64,000 bases of DNA from Chryseobacterium sp. StRB126. GTDB lineage: Bacteria; Bacteroidota; Bacteroidia; Flavobacteriales; Weeksellaceae. Location of the stretch: contig NZ_AP014624.1 of the NCBI RefSeq assembly GCF_000829375.1, positions 2,480,001 to 2,544,000 of the forward strand. Reading direction: 5' to 3'. The notes under the pieces are model-generated. The model was not told the DNA's origin. It did not search any database and saw only the letters and a list, made by a program, of their open reading frames with translations. Both the position numbers and the translations under genes were made by a program. Shown here in pieces: positions 35,676 through 44,804 of this stretch (the stretch's first letter is position 1; each line of letters starts with the position of its first letter).

Positions 35676-36896
35676 TTATATTCTGTTTTTTCGTTCAAAA
35701 ACAAAATATATAATAATTACACTAACGAACATTAAAATGGAAGCCAGCAAAAATGGGGCTCCTGAAAATTCGAAAGGAGCTTTTTCGTGAGTAAAATAAT
35801 AAAATAAATTTGTCATTACTGGGGGACCGATGATGGAGGTTGCACTTACTAAACTCGTTAATGCTCCCTGAAGCTCACCTTGTTCATTAGAAGGAATATG
35901 TTTAGTGATAACTGATTGAAGTGAAGGGCCACAGATTCCTCCCAGGCTGTATATAATAAGAAAGGCAAACATCATCCATCCCTGGCTGGCAAATGCAAAC
36001 AAGAGAAGTCCTGTCGAATAGCATATCAAACCATAATAAATACTTTTGTATTCTCCCAGTTGAGGAGTTGTCCATCGTATCAAAACACCCTGAACCAATC
36101 CTAGCAATAAACCGAGCACTCCAAGAGAGATTCCTACCATCCGTTCATCCCAGCCAAATTCATACATTGTAAAAAAATGCCAGTTGCTCTGCACGGCATG
36201 AATTCCAATATAAATAAGGACCAAAGCGATGATTAAACCGGAAATTTCACGATGTTTTCCTAAAAAGAGCAGTGACCCAACCGGGTTAGCCCGTTTCCAG
36301 TCAAAAGGTCTGCGTTTGTTTTTATCAAGACTTTCAGGAAGAATAAAGTATCCGTAAAGAAAATTTAAAAAACACAGGCCGGCAGCAGTGTAAAAAGGAA
36401 CTCTTGCTCCATAATGGCCCAGTAGCCCACCAATAATGGGTCCGATAATGAATCCCATTCCGAAGGCAGCGCCTATCATACCAAAATTTTTAGCTCTGTT
36501 TTTGTCAGTTGAGATATCAGCGATATATGCACTTGCTGTGGATATGCTGGCTCCTGTAAACCCGGCAATAATTCTTCCTACAAATAGCCAACGGATGGAG
36601 GGAGCGAGAGCCAGAAAAATGTAGTCTGCAGTAAATCCCAAAAGAGAAATTAGAATAACTGGACGTCTTCCATACCGATCGCTGAGGTTTCCAACCAAGG
36701 GAGAAAATATAAATTGTGTAAATGCATAGGCAAATCCTAACCAGCCACCATATTGTGCGGCTTCACTGATGTCCCCATGAATAAGTTCTTTAATCAGTTT
36801 GGGAACCACCGGAAGAATAATTCCCCATCCTGTAATGTCTATGAGCAAGGTTATAAATATGAATCCCATTGCTGCCTTTTTTGTTGAATTTTTCAT
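35676..36896 (-). CDS. TetA-like (TCR/Tet family) MFS efflux transporter
   Basis: 406 residues with about 12 membrane segments. MFS motif A is GNLSDRYGRRPVIL in the loop after segment 2, followed by GRIIAGFTGASISTASAYIADI and a GAAFGMGFIIGPIIGGLLG segment (motif C type). Start region DITGWGIILPVVP matches the 'D-x-x-G-x-G-x-I-x-P-V-x-P' of TetA(A/B/C) proteins. Such transporters export tetracyclines or other small compounds in exchange for protons; genomic relatives in this group are mostly of untested specificity. An AraC gene lies 95 bases upstream on the same strand and may control it. Confidence 0.85.
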   Translation of the reverse strand: MKNSTKKAAMGFIFITLLIDITGWGIILPVVPKLIKELIHGDISEAAQYGGWLGFAYAFTQFIFSPLVGNLSDRYGRRPVILISLLGFTADYIFLALAPSIRWLFVGRIIAGFTGASISTASAYIADISTDKNRAKNFGMIGAAFGMGFIIGPIIGGLLGHYGARVPFYTAAGLCFLNFLYGYFILPESLDKNKRRPFDWKRANPVGSLLFLGKHREISGLIIALVLIYIGIHAVQSNWHFFTMYEFGWDERMVGISLGVLGLLLGLVQGVLIRWTTPQLGEYKSIYYGLICYSTGLLLFAFASQGWMMFAFLIIYSLGGICGPSLQSVITKHIPSNEQGELQGALTSLVSATSIIGPPVMTNLFYYFTHEKAPFEFSGAPFLLASILMFVSVIIIYFVFERKNRI

Positions 36897-36991
36897 GGTG
36901 TAAAAGTAAAACAGGGAGTGCCCGATTTCTTTTACAATTTTGTAGTGTTTGTATACAATTTATAAGATCTGTGAGTAGAAATGTCTGTCGT

Positions 36992-37867
36992 TTATAACCC
37001 GTTCCGGAAAGTTCTTGGTGAAACTCCGGTGATCTTTTTGAAAAATCTGCAGAATACACTTGAATTTTCGAAATTCAGCTCATAGCCAACCTGTTTAATG
37101 GATAAACTTGTTGATTTAAGTAACGTTTTAGCATGCAGAATCATGGCATGGTCAATCCATTGCAGTACAGATTTTCCTGTTTTCTGCTTTAGAAAAGTGG
37201 ACAGATATTGTGGTGTTAAATGAAGTTTTTCCGCATAAAATGTAACATTTCGCTGCTGGGTAGCATATTTTGAAATCAATAGATAAAAACCATCGATAAT
37301 ATCATGGGTACGGCTTTTAATAAAGTTATTGTGATCTGCTAAATCTGAGTAAGCTTCTGAAATCATGCACATCATAGCAATCACAAGATGCCTCAGTATC
37401 TCGGCCTTCCTTGGACTGGGACTTTTGTGGTAGGTGTTTTGAATTAATGCTACAAGTTCTTTTTGTAGATCTGTTTCTTCAGATCGAAGTCTGATAACCG
37501 GTTGCCACCGGATCTGATGGTTCATTACAAATTCACGTAGGATCGGAAAGGCGGCAATAAAATCTAAGGAAAGTCCAATGGTTACAATTTCAGCATCTTC
37601 ACTCAGAGATTGAGTGTCAATCATCAATTGTGGTTGTAAGACTGCAATATCTCCTGCATTGAGTTCATATTCCATAAAGTGGATCTGAGCTTTCATGGAT
37701 CCCTGTATCATAAATCCTAACAATAACCCATCAAATACGCGGGTGTGTTCAGTAAATTCTTTTCCAGGATGGTTTTGTTGATGGAGAATAACGATGCCTT
37801 CCATCTTTTTTGAAGGATCAATATTGTACAGTTTATAGACATTGTCAGAAGTTAAGAATAAAGCCAT
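36992..37867 (-). CDS. AraC family transcriptional regulator
   Basis: 291 residues from ATG 37867 (MALFLTSDNVYKLYNID); an ATG at 37891 would add eight residues. N-terminal cupin-like ligand domain (LNAGDIAVLQPQLMI) and C-terminal double HTH (VTFYAEKLHLTPQYLSTFLK; LSIKQVGYELNFENSSVFCR) ending in KKITGVSPRTFRNGL. Same strand and just upstream of the TetA-like pump. Probably activates it; the inducer is not visible. Confidence 0.85.
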   Translation of the reverse strand: MALFLTSDNVYKLYNIDPSKKMEGIVILHQQNHPGKEFTEHTRVFDGLLLGFMIQGSMKAQIHFMEYELNAGDIAVLQPQLMIDTQSLSEDAEIVTIGLSLDFIAAFPILREFVMNHQIRWQPVIRLRSEETDLQKELVALIQNTYHKSPSPRKAEILRHLVIAMMCMISEAYSDLADHNNFIKSRTHDIIDGFYLLISKYATQQRNVTFYAEKLHLTPQYLSTFLKQKTGKSVLQWIDHAMILHAKTLLKSTSLSIKQVGYELNFENSSVFCRFFKKITGVSPRTFRNGL

Positions 37868-38042
37868 ATTCAAATTTCGTAAAAATTGCACATTTATTCC
37901 ATAAAATAAAGTTTGATATTTAGTGATGCATTACAAATTGTATGTAAATTCCATTAAATTGTAAACAAAAACACTCTCTTTAGGAGTTGCGAAGAGAGGA
38001 AGCTTTAAAATAATTACTTTTGCTGACAACATTCATAAGATA

Positions 38043-38366
38043 ATGAAGAGTGCAAAAGAATTTATTACTAAAGAAATTAATAGACTGAACGGTTTAATCA
38101 GCAAGAAAGGAGATCAAGAATCTAATGTACTGTTAAAGAAAGAGCTATCAAACGTTATTCATTTATTGGAGGTGTTTGATCGTTTTCAGATCAGTAAAAA
38201 GACCATTGATGCGATTTTTGAGCTTCCGGATTCCCATACCGGATACTCCGATTACAGAATCATGAACGATTGTGAATCGGATGATCCAATGCAATGGGTT
38301 GAGCTTAAGATAAATGATGAGAATATTAAACTGTCAGAAGGTGATATCATTATCAGAAAGAAATAA
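38043..38366 (+). CDS. Small soluble protein of unknown function
   Basis: 107 residues. First half helical and charged (KEFITKEINRLNGLISKKGD), second half with GYSDYRIMNDCESDDPMQWV. No family recognised. Divergent from the AraC regulator with 175 bases between. Confidence 0.5.
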   Translation: MKSAKEFITKEINRLNGLISKKGDQESNVLLKKELSNVIHLLEVFDRFQISKKTIDAIFELPDSHTGYSDYRIMNDCESDDPMQWVELKINDENIKLSEGDIIIRKK

Positions 38367-38419
38367 AAAACAATACTCTTTTAGAAAAATAAAACCATCA
38401 GATTCTTCATTCAATTGGA

Positions 38420-38625
38420 TTATCCGAATAAATTTTTACGATTATTATTGAAAATATCCGGAATATTGCCCTCTATCAATACGTCAAAAAATTTCCCATA
38501 TCCATTTTCTATTTTATATTCCAGTTCGTTTTGATAGAGTGGGAAGAGTGTATGCAGGGTAATGATCCTGTCATCGTAATTAATTGTAGCAAATAAGTTC
38601 AGTAGACTTATATTTTTGATTATTT
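38420..38625 (-). pseudogene. C-terminal gene remnant, unknown family
   Basis: The minus strand is open for about 67 codons without a start and reads ATINYDDRIITLHTLFPLYQ, ELEYKIENGYGKFFDVLIEG, then DIFNNNRKNLFG and a stop at 38420. The composition is clearly coding-like, so this is probably the tail of a truncated gene. Confidence 0.4.
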
Positions 38626-38743
38626 ATGAAAACGCAGAATGTATAATTTTATCCGATAGTGTTAAACGCAGAGAGAATATTTGTATACATTTGTTGGTGA
38701 GATTGAAACCCTTATATCCATCATAGAACAAAATAATTATACC

Positions 38744-39484
38744 ATGGAATTTTCACCATTTAATAACATTGTTAAGCTTTGCATCCAGGGAATGGCCATG
38801 GAAGAGCAAGACAAATCTGAAGAAGCCGGAAAGCTATTTGAACAAGGCTGGAATGAAGCAGCAGACGATGTTGAAAAATTTCTTGCTGCTTATTATATGG
38901 CCCGACATCAAACAACACCTTCCGAACGGTTAAAGTGGCTTGAAACAGCTTTGCAGCATGCTTTAAGTACAAATGATGACAGTGCTAAAAGTGCTTTATA
39001 TTCTCTTTATTTAAAGATTGCTGAATGTTATGAAGAACTTTCTGATCCACAAAAAGCAAAAAAATATAATGAGTTGGCGGTGTCTGTAAAAGATAAAATA
39101 TTTGATAAAGGACCTTTTTATCATGGGACAAAAGCAGATCTGAAAATAGATGACCTGTTAGTAGCAGGAGGGGATTCCAATTATAAGTCTGAACTCAAAA
39201 TGAACCATATTTACTTTACGGCATTGGTGAATGGTGCAGGGCTTGCGGCGGCTTTAGCAAAAGGAGATGGAACCGAACGGGTATATATTGTAGAACCCAC
39301 AGGTATTTTTGAAAATGATCCGAATCTGACGGATAAAAAATTTCCGGGTAATCTCACCCGTTCTTATCGGTCAGAAGCTCCATTGAAAATTATTGGGGAA
39401 GCAACATGGAGTAAGCCAGGTCCTGAAGAGCTTCAAAAATTCCGTGGAAAGCTGGAAAATAATAAAGGAGAAATAATCAATTAA
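38744..39484 (+). CDS. arr: Rifampin ADP-ribosyltransferase with helical N-terminal extension
   Basis: 246 residues from ATG 38744 (the frame upstream has no ATG). The last 135 residues are the Arr domain: GPFYHGTKADLKIDDLL, NHIYFTALVNGAGLAAALAK, ERVYIVEPTGIFENDPNLTD, GNLTRSYRSEAPLKIIGE. Arr transfers ADP-ribose from NAD to a rifamycin hydroxyl and inactivates the drug in the cytoplasm. Standard Arr proteins are about 140-150 residues; here some 105 residues of TPR-like helices precede (ERLKWLETALQHALS, YLKIAECYEELSDPQKAKKY). Single gene with a terminator behind. High confidence in the domain, moderate in activity. Confidence 0.85.
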   Translation: MEFSPFNNIVKLCIQGMAMEEQDKSEEAGKLFEQGWNEAADDVEKFLAAYYMARHQTTPSERLKWLETALQHALSTNDDSAKSALYSLYLKIAECYEELSDPQKAKKYNELAVSVKDKIFDKGPFYHGTKADLKIDDLLVAGGDSNYKSELKMNHIYFTALVNGAGLAAALAKGDGTERVYIVEPTGIFENDPNLTDKKFPGNLTRSYRSEAPLKIIGEATWSKPGPEELQKFRGKLENNKGEIIN

Positions 39485-39512
39485 CCGGACAGTTTTCGGG
39501 TATATCAAAATA

Positions 39513-39544
39513 AAAAGCGATGAAACCTATGTCTCATCGCTTTT
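39513..39544. terminator. Bidirectional terminator
   Basis: AAAAGCGATGA, 10-base loop, TCATCGCTTTT. Lies between the convergent arr and phosphodiesterase genes and can serve both. Confidence 0.85.
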
Positions 39545-39550
39545 ATATTA

Positions 39551-40495
39551 TTAAGGCAAGTTAATTCTTTTACCCTGTTCCGGGAAAATATATTTTACCT
39601 TTAAAGGATTGTTTTTTAATAACTCTTGTTTAATGATCTCAGGATTATTTCCTGTAGGCTTTCTGTGGGTAACCACAATATTAAGACCTTCCAGATCTTT
39701 ACGTCCTGTTTTTTCCTTCAGTTTTTCCAGTTCTTCTGTCAATAGATTAGGTGTAAGATGGCCAAAAAGCAAATGTTCAGGTTGACTGTTTGGGAAAGAA
39801 ACTTCGATCAATATGGTGTTTAGTTGCTTTTTCTGTACCAGTGGAGCTACATTTTTCCAAAGGTTTTCCATACGGTCAGATTTCTCGATTCGGTCTGCCC
39901 CGGTATCGCCCAGGTAAAGCAGGTAATGGTTTTCATTTCTTACAAGGGCTGCGCTGCTTTTATAAGGATTTACATGGCTCAGCTCATATCCCGTTAAGAA
40001 AAAAGACGTTTTTTGTGTCGGTATTTCTACACCCTCCTGAAGCTCATTATAATGATATTTTCCAAGGATAGGTTTCTGACCCTGATCTGCAAAATTGATC
40101 CAGGTATCTGTAATGAAATAATGGTTCTGCAGAATTTGAACTACCGATGGGATGGCAAAAATATCTTTTTTAGAATCAGCTGGAGAGTTGATGATAAGGC
40201 CGGATAAATGATCCAAATGACCGTGGGAAATAAAATATCCTTTGATCTGATCTTTCAGAACCGTTTCTTCCGGGCCATTAAGGCTTTTCTGTTCAATGGC
40301 TTTTCGGATTCCTGTGTTTACCGTTCCTGCATCAAGGCAAAGAAAAGTATTGTCTTGGGTTGCCCCTACCAAATAAGCAGATAAGTTATCTTCCTGTTCT
40401 CCTCCATAAATTCCTAATGGAATAACGTCAAAATTTTGTGCCTGGCAAGCCATATGTAACAAAAGCGCCAGTAAAGAAAATGCTGTTTTTTTCAT
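39551..40495 (-). CDS. Exported class II cAMP phosphodiesterase-like protein
   Basis: 314 residues from ATG 40495, which gives a signal peptide (MKKTAFSLLALLLHMACQAQ). The first ATG at 40540 adds an unlikely leader. The metallo-beta-lactamase-like signature SHGHLDHLSG (HxHxDH) stands near residue 95, with later ligands in SHVNPYKSS, LYLGDTGAD and VVTHRKPTG. The overall layout is that of class II 3',5'-cyclic nucleotide phosphodiesterases (PDE1/CpdP). Probably periplasmic. Convergent with arr. Confidence 0.8.
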   Translation of the reverse strand: MKKTAFSLLALLLHMACQAQNFDVIPLGIYGGEQEDNLSAYLVGATQDNTFLCLDAGTVNTGIRKAIEQKSLNGPEETVLKDQIKGYFISHGHLDHLSGLIINSPADSKKDIFAIPSVVQILQNHYFITDTWINFADQGQKPILGKYHYNELQEGVEIPTQKTSFFLTGYELSHVNPYKSSAALVRNENHYLLYLGDTGADRIEKSDRMENLWKNVAPLVQKKQLNTILIEVSFPNSQPEHLLFGHLTPNLLTEELEKLKEKTGRKDLEGLNIVVTHRKPTGNNPEIIKQELLKNNPLKVKYIFPEQGKRINLP

Positions 40496-40769
40496 TATAT
40501 TAAAAAGTAAAAACCTAACCTTTGCGGTATAATAGGGCAAATTTACATTATTTTTTCCCGGTTTCGCCTATCAATAACCGTTCATTATTGATCTAAAGAA
40601 GAGCTTGGAGCTGAAAATAGAAAATTATTTAAAATATGAAAAATGATAACTTATCTTGAGGGTAAGCTTTTGTTGGTTAAATAATAACTTCCGGCTTCCA
40701 TCCTCAAGCTTACTGTCTATTCTTTGTAATTTTAATATCTTTAAACCCGAAAACCATTAAAAAGTTAAT

Positions 40770-41312
40770 ATGAAAATACAACCATTCACCTTAGTTCTTG
40801 CAGTACTTTTTCAATTTTTAAGCTGTACTGCGTTTTCGCAAAAATCTGCTGCTCTGAATTCGTTGCTGGATAAAAACTCTGAATTTGCTTTTCCACAGAC
40901 AACGGATAAAATTTCGAAGGCATTGAATGCAAAAGCTGTATTCTATGAAGATGCTAATGGTGAAAAATATGCTAAATGGCTTACGAAATCAGGATTGGAA
41001 CTTTATACAGATCTTGGAAAAAATAATGTTATTAATGAGATGTTTTTTGATATACCTGATCATAAACCAGTGATCGTTAGTGGTCTGCCATATGGCCTTA
41101 TCATGAACAAGACAACATTAGAAAGCGCTAAACTTCAATTCAAAAAATATGATGCAAAAGCTCAAAAGCTTGGTGCTGGCAGTGAATTTCCGGAAGGAAC
41201 ACAACTTATTTTCAAGAGAGGAAAGCACTTTACAACATTGCTTTTTGATAATAAAAATCTTTTAAAATCGATTGGAATTACTACTGAACTTGTTGATCCA
41301 GCAGCCAATTAA
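40770..41312 (+). CDS. Exported protein of unknown function
   Basis: 180 residues. Hydrophobic leader with LSCTAFSQ; a signal peptidase I cut after AFSQ and a lipoprotein cut before the Cys are both possible. The mature part is lysine-rich alpha/beta (LDKNSEFAFPQTTDKISKAL, GLPYGLIMNKTTLESAKLQF). No family recognised. It precedes a small membrane-protein gene by 84 bases and may be co-transcribed with it. Confidence 0.6.
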   Translation: MKIQPFTLVLAVLFQFLSCTAFSQKSAALNSLLDKNSEFAFPQTTDKISKALNAKAVFYEDANGEKYAKWLTKSGLELYTDLGKNNVINEMFFDIPDHKPVIVSGLPYGLIMNKTTLESAKLQFKKYDAKAQKLGAGSEFPEGTQLIFKRGKHFTTLLFDNKNLLKSIGITTELVDPAAN

Positions 41313-41396
41313 TGGAATTCTGCAAAGATTTTTCATTTAAGAAAGTAAAACTTTTATAAGTTAGCGGAACTTCAAAAAAACTAAAAAACAATAATC

Positions 41397-41648
41397 ATGG
41401 CAGAAAAAGAATTAAATGAATTAACAGATCAGGAATTATTAGCAAAAAAAGGTAAAGCCAAATCGGATAAAATAATCACTGCTGTTCTTATAGGGTTTTC
41501 TATTGGTATTGCTGTTTATGGGGGTGTAACCTATGGTATTGGATTTTTTACACTTTTTCCCTTAATTTTTGCTATATTTCTGGGAACGCAATGGAACAGG
41601 CGTAATCAGGCATTAGAAAGGGAATTGGAATCCAGAAATTTGAAATAA
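41397..41648 (+). CDS. Small two-TM membrane protein
   Basis: 83 residues: acidic/lysine-rich N-terminus (MAEKELNELTDQELLAKKGK), membrane segments at about 26-45 and 47-63, and a charged tail NRRNQALERELESRNLK. No enzymatic motif. It follows the exported protein at 40770 on the same strand. Confidence 0.6.
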   Translation: MAEKELNELTDQELLAKKGKAKSDKIITAVLIGFSIGIAVYGGVTYGIGFFTLFPLIFAIFLGTQWNRRNQALERELESRNLK

Positions 41649-41663
41649 GGATTAAAATAAGAA

Positions 41664-41702
41664 AATAAACCTGTCACTGTTACGCGCAAGGGCGGGTTTA
41701 TT
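41664..41702. terminator. Weak shared terminator
   Basis: AATAAACC ... GGTTTATT arms with a 23-base loop between two convergent genes; the right arm overlaps the stop of the LLM gene by two bases. No long T-run. Confidence 0.35.
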
Positions 41703-42693
41703 ATTCAACCAGACTTTTATATGTGAAAATCCGGTCTTCTTCTCTGAACATATTGGATAATAGGACAAGATCTTGAGTTCCATATTGTAATGCTTTTTCT
41801 TCAAGCTTTGAATGTATAGTTTCAGGAGTTCCTGTTACAACTTTATCTAGCAAAGCATTAAATAATTTTTTGTCTTCATTGTTATCAAAAAGGGCTTCTA
41901 CTTCTTCAGAGGGTTTTAGCATACTTGGAGCTAAAATTTTTCTGGATTCAAGGAACTGATATACCATTCCGAATGCATTATAACGTGCCTGATCCTGAGT
42001 TTCCGCAACAGAAACTGAGAGGGCTGCCTGAAAAGAAGGTCGGTTTCTATACCCGAATTGATTAAATTCTTCCTGATATATTTTCTGGATTTCAGTATTG
42101 GATCCGTCTGCAATGAAATCGGCCATGGAGTAGGATATACCGTATTTAGCCGCTTCTTTTGCTGAATTTTCTCCAGAACCCAGCCAAGTGATCTCTGGTA
42201 ATACTGAAACATGGGAAGGCTGAGCAAACAGGTCTGTATTCTTATAGTCTTGTTCTTTTACATAGGCTATAATTTCTTCCAGTTTTTCATTGATGTTGTT
42301 GAGGACAGGAAGTTTATGGCCATTCAGTGCCAATACAGCATCTTTCAGTCCTCCGGGAGCTTTCCCTAGCCCGAGTATAAAGCGGTTGGGGTAGAGTGTA
42401 GCGAGCATTTTAGCCCATTCTGCAATTTTAAATGCAGAATAATTACGAAGCATAATTCCTCCGGTGCCCACCTTAATGTTTTTTGTGTTAGCAAGAACTG
42501 TTGCCGCCAGAATTTCCGGACTAGAGCTTCCATAAGCTTCCACCCCATGATGTTCTGAATACAGAATACTGTGATAGCCCAATTCATCAGCCATTTTTGC
42601 TAATGTGAGGCTATTTTGTAGCGCCAAAGCAGCATTGCTGCCTTTAATAATGGGAGTCTGATCGAGGATGCTTAATTTCAGTTCCATTGTCAT
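41701..42693 (-). CDS. LLM class flavin-dependent oxidoreductase
   Basis: 330 residues. Luciferase-like monooxygenase pattern of the 'MsnO8-like' group: ELKLSILDQTPI, LGYHSILYSEHHGVEAYGSS, NIKVGTGGIMLRNYSA, RFILGLGKAPGG and ITWLGSGENSAKEAAKYG. These enzymes use reduced flavin; substrate unknown. The start may be the second in-frame ATG at 42687 (MELKLS). Convergent with the two small genes to its left; a decayed AraC gene lies upstream on the same strand. Confidence 0.85.
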   Translation of the reverse strand: MTMELKLSILDQTPIIKGSNAALALQNSLTLAKMADELGYHSILYSEHHGVEAYGSSSPEILAATVLANTKNIKVGTGGIMLRNYSAFKIAEWAKMLATLYPNRFILGLGKAPGGLKDAVLALNGHKLPVLNNINEKLEEIIAYVKEQDYKNTDLFAQPSHVSVLPEITWLGSGENSAKEAAKYGISYSMADFIADGSNTEIQKIYQEEFNQFGYRNRPSFQAALSVSVAETQDQARYNAFGMVYQFLESRKILAPSMLKPSEEVEALFDNNEDKKLFNALLDKVVTGTPETIHSKLEEKALQYGTQDLVLLSNMFREEDRIFTYKSLVE

Positions 42694-42831
42694 GATTTAT
42701 TGTGTATCAATTTAAGACAAAAAAGGGGAGATCTTCAAAAGATTTCCTGCTTTTTATAATGAATTTTATTATTAATTTAGTTGATCTCCACAAACAGTTC
42801 TTCCTTCGGTCTTCTTCATTTGTTCAGGTTT

Positions 42832-43011
42832 CCCAACCAGTAGATTTTAATAACCGTTTAGCTTCAAGAATGGAACATTGTAAAATAAGCTGAGGAGATG
42901 AAGTCTGCAATTAGGTTCTGCATATTTTAGTAAGTTACCTTGTTGAAATATGACGCTTTTCTTCATAAAATGAAACTGATTTTTCTCTCTGAAAAACTCA
43001 TCAATAAGTTT
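42832..43011 (-). pseudogene. Decayed AraC-type regulator fragment
   Basis: The minus strand contains KLIDEFFREKNQFHF (about 42967-43011) and, in another frame, QLILQCSILEAKRLLKSTGWE (about 42832-42892), which are the first-helix and mid-helix segments of an AraC HTH. Stops and shifts separate them and the second HTH is lost. The remaining bases in 42694-43281 show no other gene; the minus-strand promoter of the LLM gene must lie in the first part. Confidence 0.55.
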
Positions 43012-43281
43012 GTTGAGCCTTACAATTCGTATATTGTAAGGATTATTTTATTTTTATGGAAAATCTTTTAGGATGTCTTTACTCATCATGGCATCTATAA
43101 TGGGGGAAATCTCCATTTTCTTTAGTTTAGGGTAGATATAGCTTTTTTATAAATATCCGTATGAAGCCATTTTTTATCGACAAAAATCTATGAAATTTCA
43201 CTTTTTTCATTGTTGTATAAATGATATTTTTGTGTTCATCTTATTTATAGGTGTATTTTGTTTCTTAATCTCATTGATTTG

Positions 43282-44739
43282 ATGAAAAATTTCCATATTC
43301 TTTTTCTTTTATTGAGCGGCCTCTTTATTCAGGCTCAAACTGGTATGGAAAAGCAAGTGGATAGTCTTTTAGATAAGTCTTTTACAGAATTTTCTGAAGT
43401 ACAATTAGTTTCTGCTCTTAAGAGTACTAATGAAGCTTTAAAAAAATCAGATAAAATTGATTATTCGAAAGGAAAAACTTTGGCAAATATCTACATCGCC
43501 AAGGTATTGGCTGAAACAGGAGGATATAATGAAGCATTAGGGTATTTAAAAAATGCAGAACACGAGTCCTATTTTTCGTCTTCTATAGATATACAGGTTG
43601 AGGTCTGCAGGCTGAGAGGAAGAACATATGGACTGCTTAAGATGAGGAAACTGGCCCTTAAGGAATTTTATCAGCAATTGAAATTTTCTCAACAAATCAA
43701 AGATTCTTATAGAAGGCAAATGTCAACATACTGGGCATATGAAAACTTAGCAGAAATTCATACTCAGATGAACCAACATGATTCTGCCTGGGTATATGTA
43801 CAGCGGCAAGAAGATGTTTTAAAAAAGATGAAAGAGGAAAATGTCTTTTTCGATCTTAGCGGAACTTATGCAAAAAAGGGACAGATGTACACTATCCGGA
43901 AAGATTATGCAAAGGCTCAGGAATATCTGGACAAATCATTGGCTCTGCTCGAAAAATATAAAGGGACTTATTTATTCTACGTTTTGGAGAATTATGGAGA
44001 CCTTGAAGATGCGAAAGGAAATAAAGAAAAGGCTATCTATTATTACCGTAAGGCACTTCAAAATGCAGTTGATCTGGAAGATAAAGATGCAGCCAAACAC
44101 TTGTACAGGGTTCTTGGAGATTATTTTATGAAGAATAAACTTGACCTCAAAGAATCCAATGAGTATCTTTATCAATATCAAAAGCTAAGTGATTCTCTTG
44201 ATACAGCCAACAAAGAAGTGGTAGAGCAGGCCTTAAGCCAGGTTCTCGATCAGAAAGACCATGAAAACAAGATGAAAAGCAGACAATATGTGTATCTTAT
44301 TGTATCTATAGCTATTTTATTAATCATTGTTGCTTTATTTTGGTACAGATGGCATCTCAAAAACAAAAGATTAATTTATAAAAATAAAAAGACCCTTTCT
44401 GAAATGAGCCAGGTGACTGTGGGACTCGAAAAGAAAATAGAGGAAAATAAATTCAATGATCTTATTGTTTTGGCAAAAAATAATAATCCTGGATTTTTAA
44501 CCCTTTTCTCAGAATTATACCCGGACTTTATACAAAAATTAAAAAAATATGATCCCAAAATCCGTAGTAGTGAACTGTCTTTCTGCGCAATGGCATACCT
44601 GAATTTTTCTGCCAAAGACATTGCTACTTATACATTCGTGACCCTGGGAGCTGTTGAAATGAGGCGAAGCAGGCTCCGTAAGAAATACAATATCCCTTCA
44701 GAGATAGACTTTAACAATTGGATGAGAAGAGAAGGATAA
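43282..44739 (+). CDS. Membrane-anchored TPR / LuxR-like HTH regulator
   Basis: 485 residues from ATG 43282, which opens a signal-like leader (MKNFHILFLLLSGLFIQAQ); the frame upstream has only a TTG. TPR-type helices to about 320 (YAKAQEYLDKSLALLEKY, GNKEKAIYYYRKALQNAVD), a membrane segment at about 335-355 (YLIVSIAILLIIVALFWY), coiled coil, and the HTH (AYLNFSAKDIATYTFVTLGA, then EMRRSRLRKKYNIPSEIDF). The HTH is shared with the proteins at 632, 19899 and 55486. It precedes the plus-strand surface-protein island on the same strand, with a terminator directly behind, so it is its own unit. Confidence 0.85.
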   Translation: MKNFHILFLLLSGLFIQAQTGMEKQVDSLLDKSFTEFSEVQLVSALKSTNEALKKSDKIDYSKGKTLANIYIAKVLAETGGYNEALGYLKNAEHESYFSSSIDIQVEVCRLRGRTYGLLKMRKLALKEFYQQLKFSQQIKDSYRRQMSTYWAYENLAEIHTQMNQHDSAWVYVQRQEDVLKKMKEENVFFDLSGTYAKKGQMYTIRKDYAKAQEYLDKSLALLEKYKGTYLFYVLENYGDLEDAKGNKEKAIYYYRKALQNAVDLEDKDAAKHLYRVLGDYFMKNKLDLKESNEYLYQYQKLSDSLDTANKEVVEQALSQVLDQKDHENKMKSRQYVYLIVSIAILLIIVALFWYRWHLKNKRLIYKNKKTLSEMSQVTVGLEKKIEENKFNDLIVLAKNNNPGFLTLFSELYPDFIQKLKKYDPKIRSSELSFCAMAYLNFSAKDIATYTFVTLGAVEMRRSRLRKKYNIPSEIDFNNWMRREG

Positions 44740-44774
44740 TATTCTGGTTCTTTCATCTTTCCTTAAATAATAGT

Positions 44775-44804
44775 AACCATTGGCAGGCAAGCCGATGGTT
44801 TTTT
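44775..44804 (+). terminator. Rho-independent terminator
   Basis: AACCATTGGC, 6-base loop, GCCGATGGTT with one mismatch, then TTTT. Ends the TPR/HTH regulator transcript. Confidence 0.75.

Noticed and set aside
40687..40720. Third copy of the dispersed 100-base repeat
   Set aside because: AACTTCCGGCTTCCATCCTC resembles the CTTCCAGC part of the repeat, but the match is short and the rest of the repeat is absent.
42702..42893. Plus-strand 63-residue frame upstream of the LLM gene
   Set aside because: It is antisense to recognisable AraC remnants and has no protein-like features.
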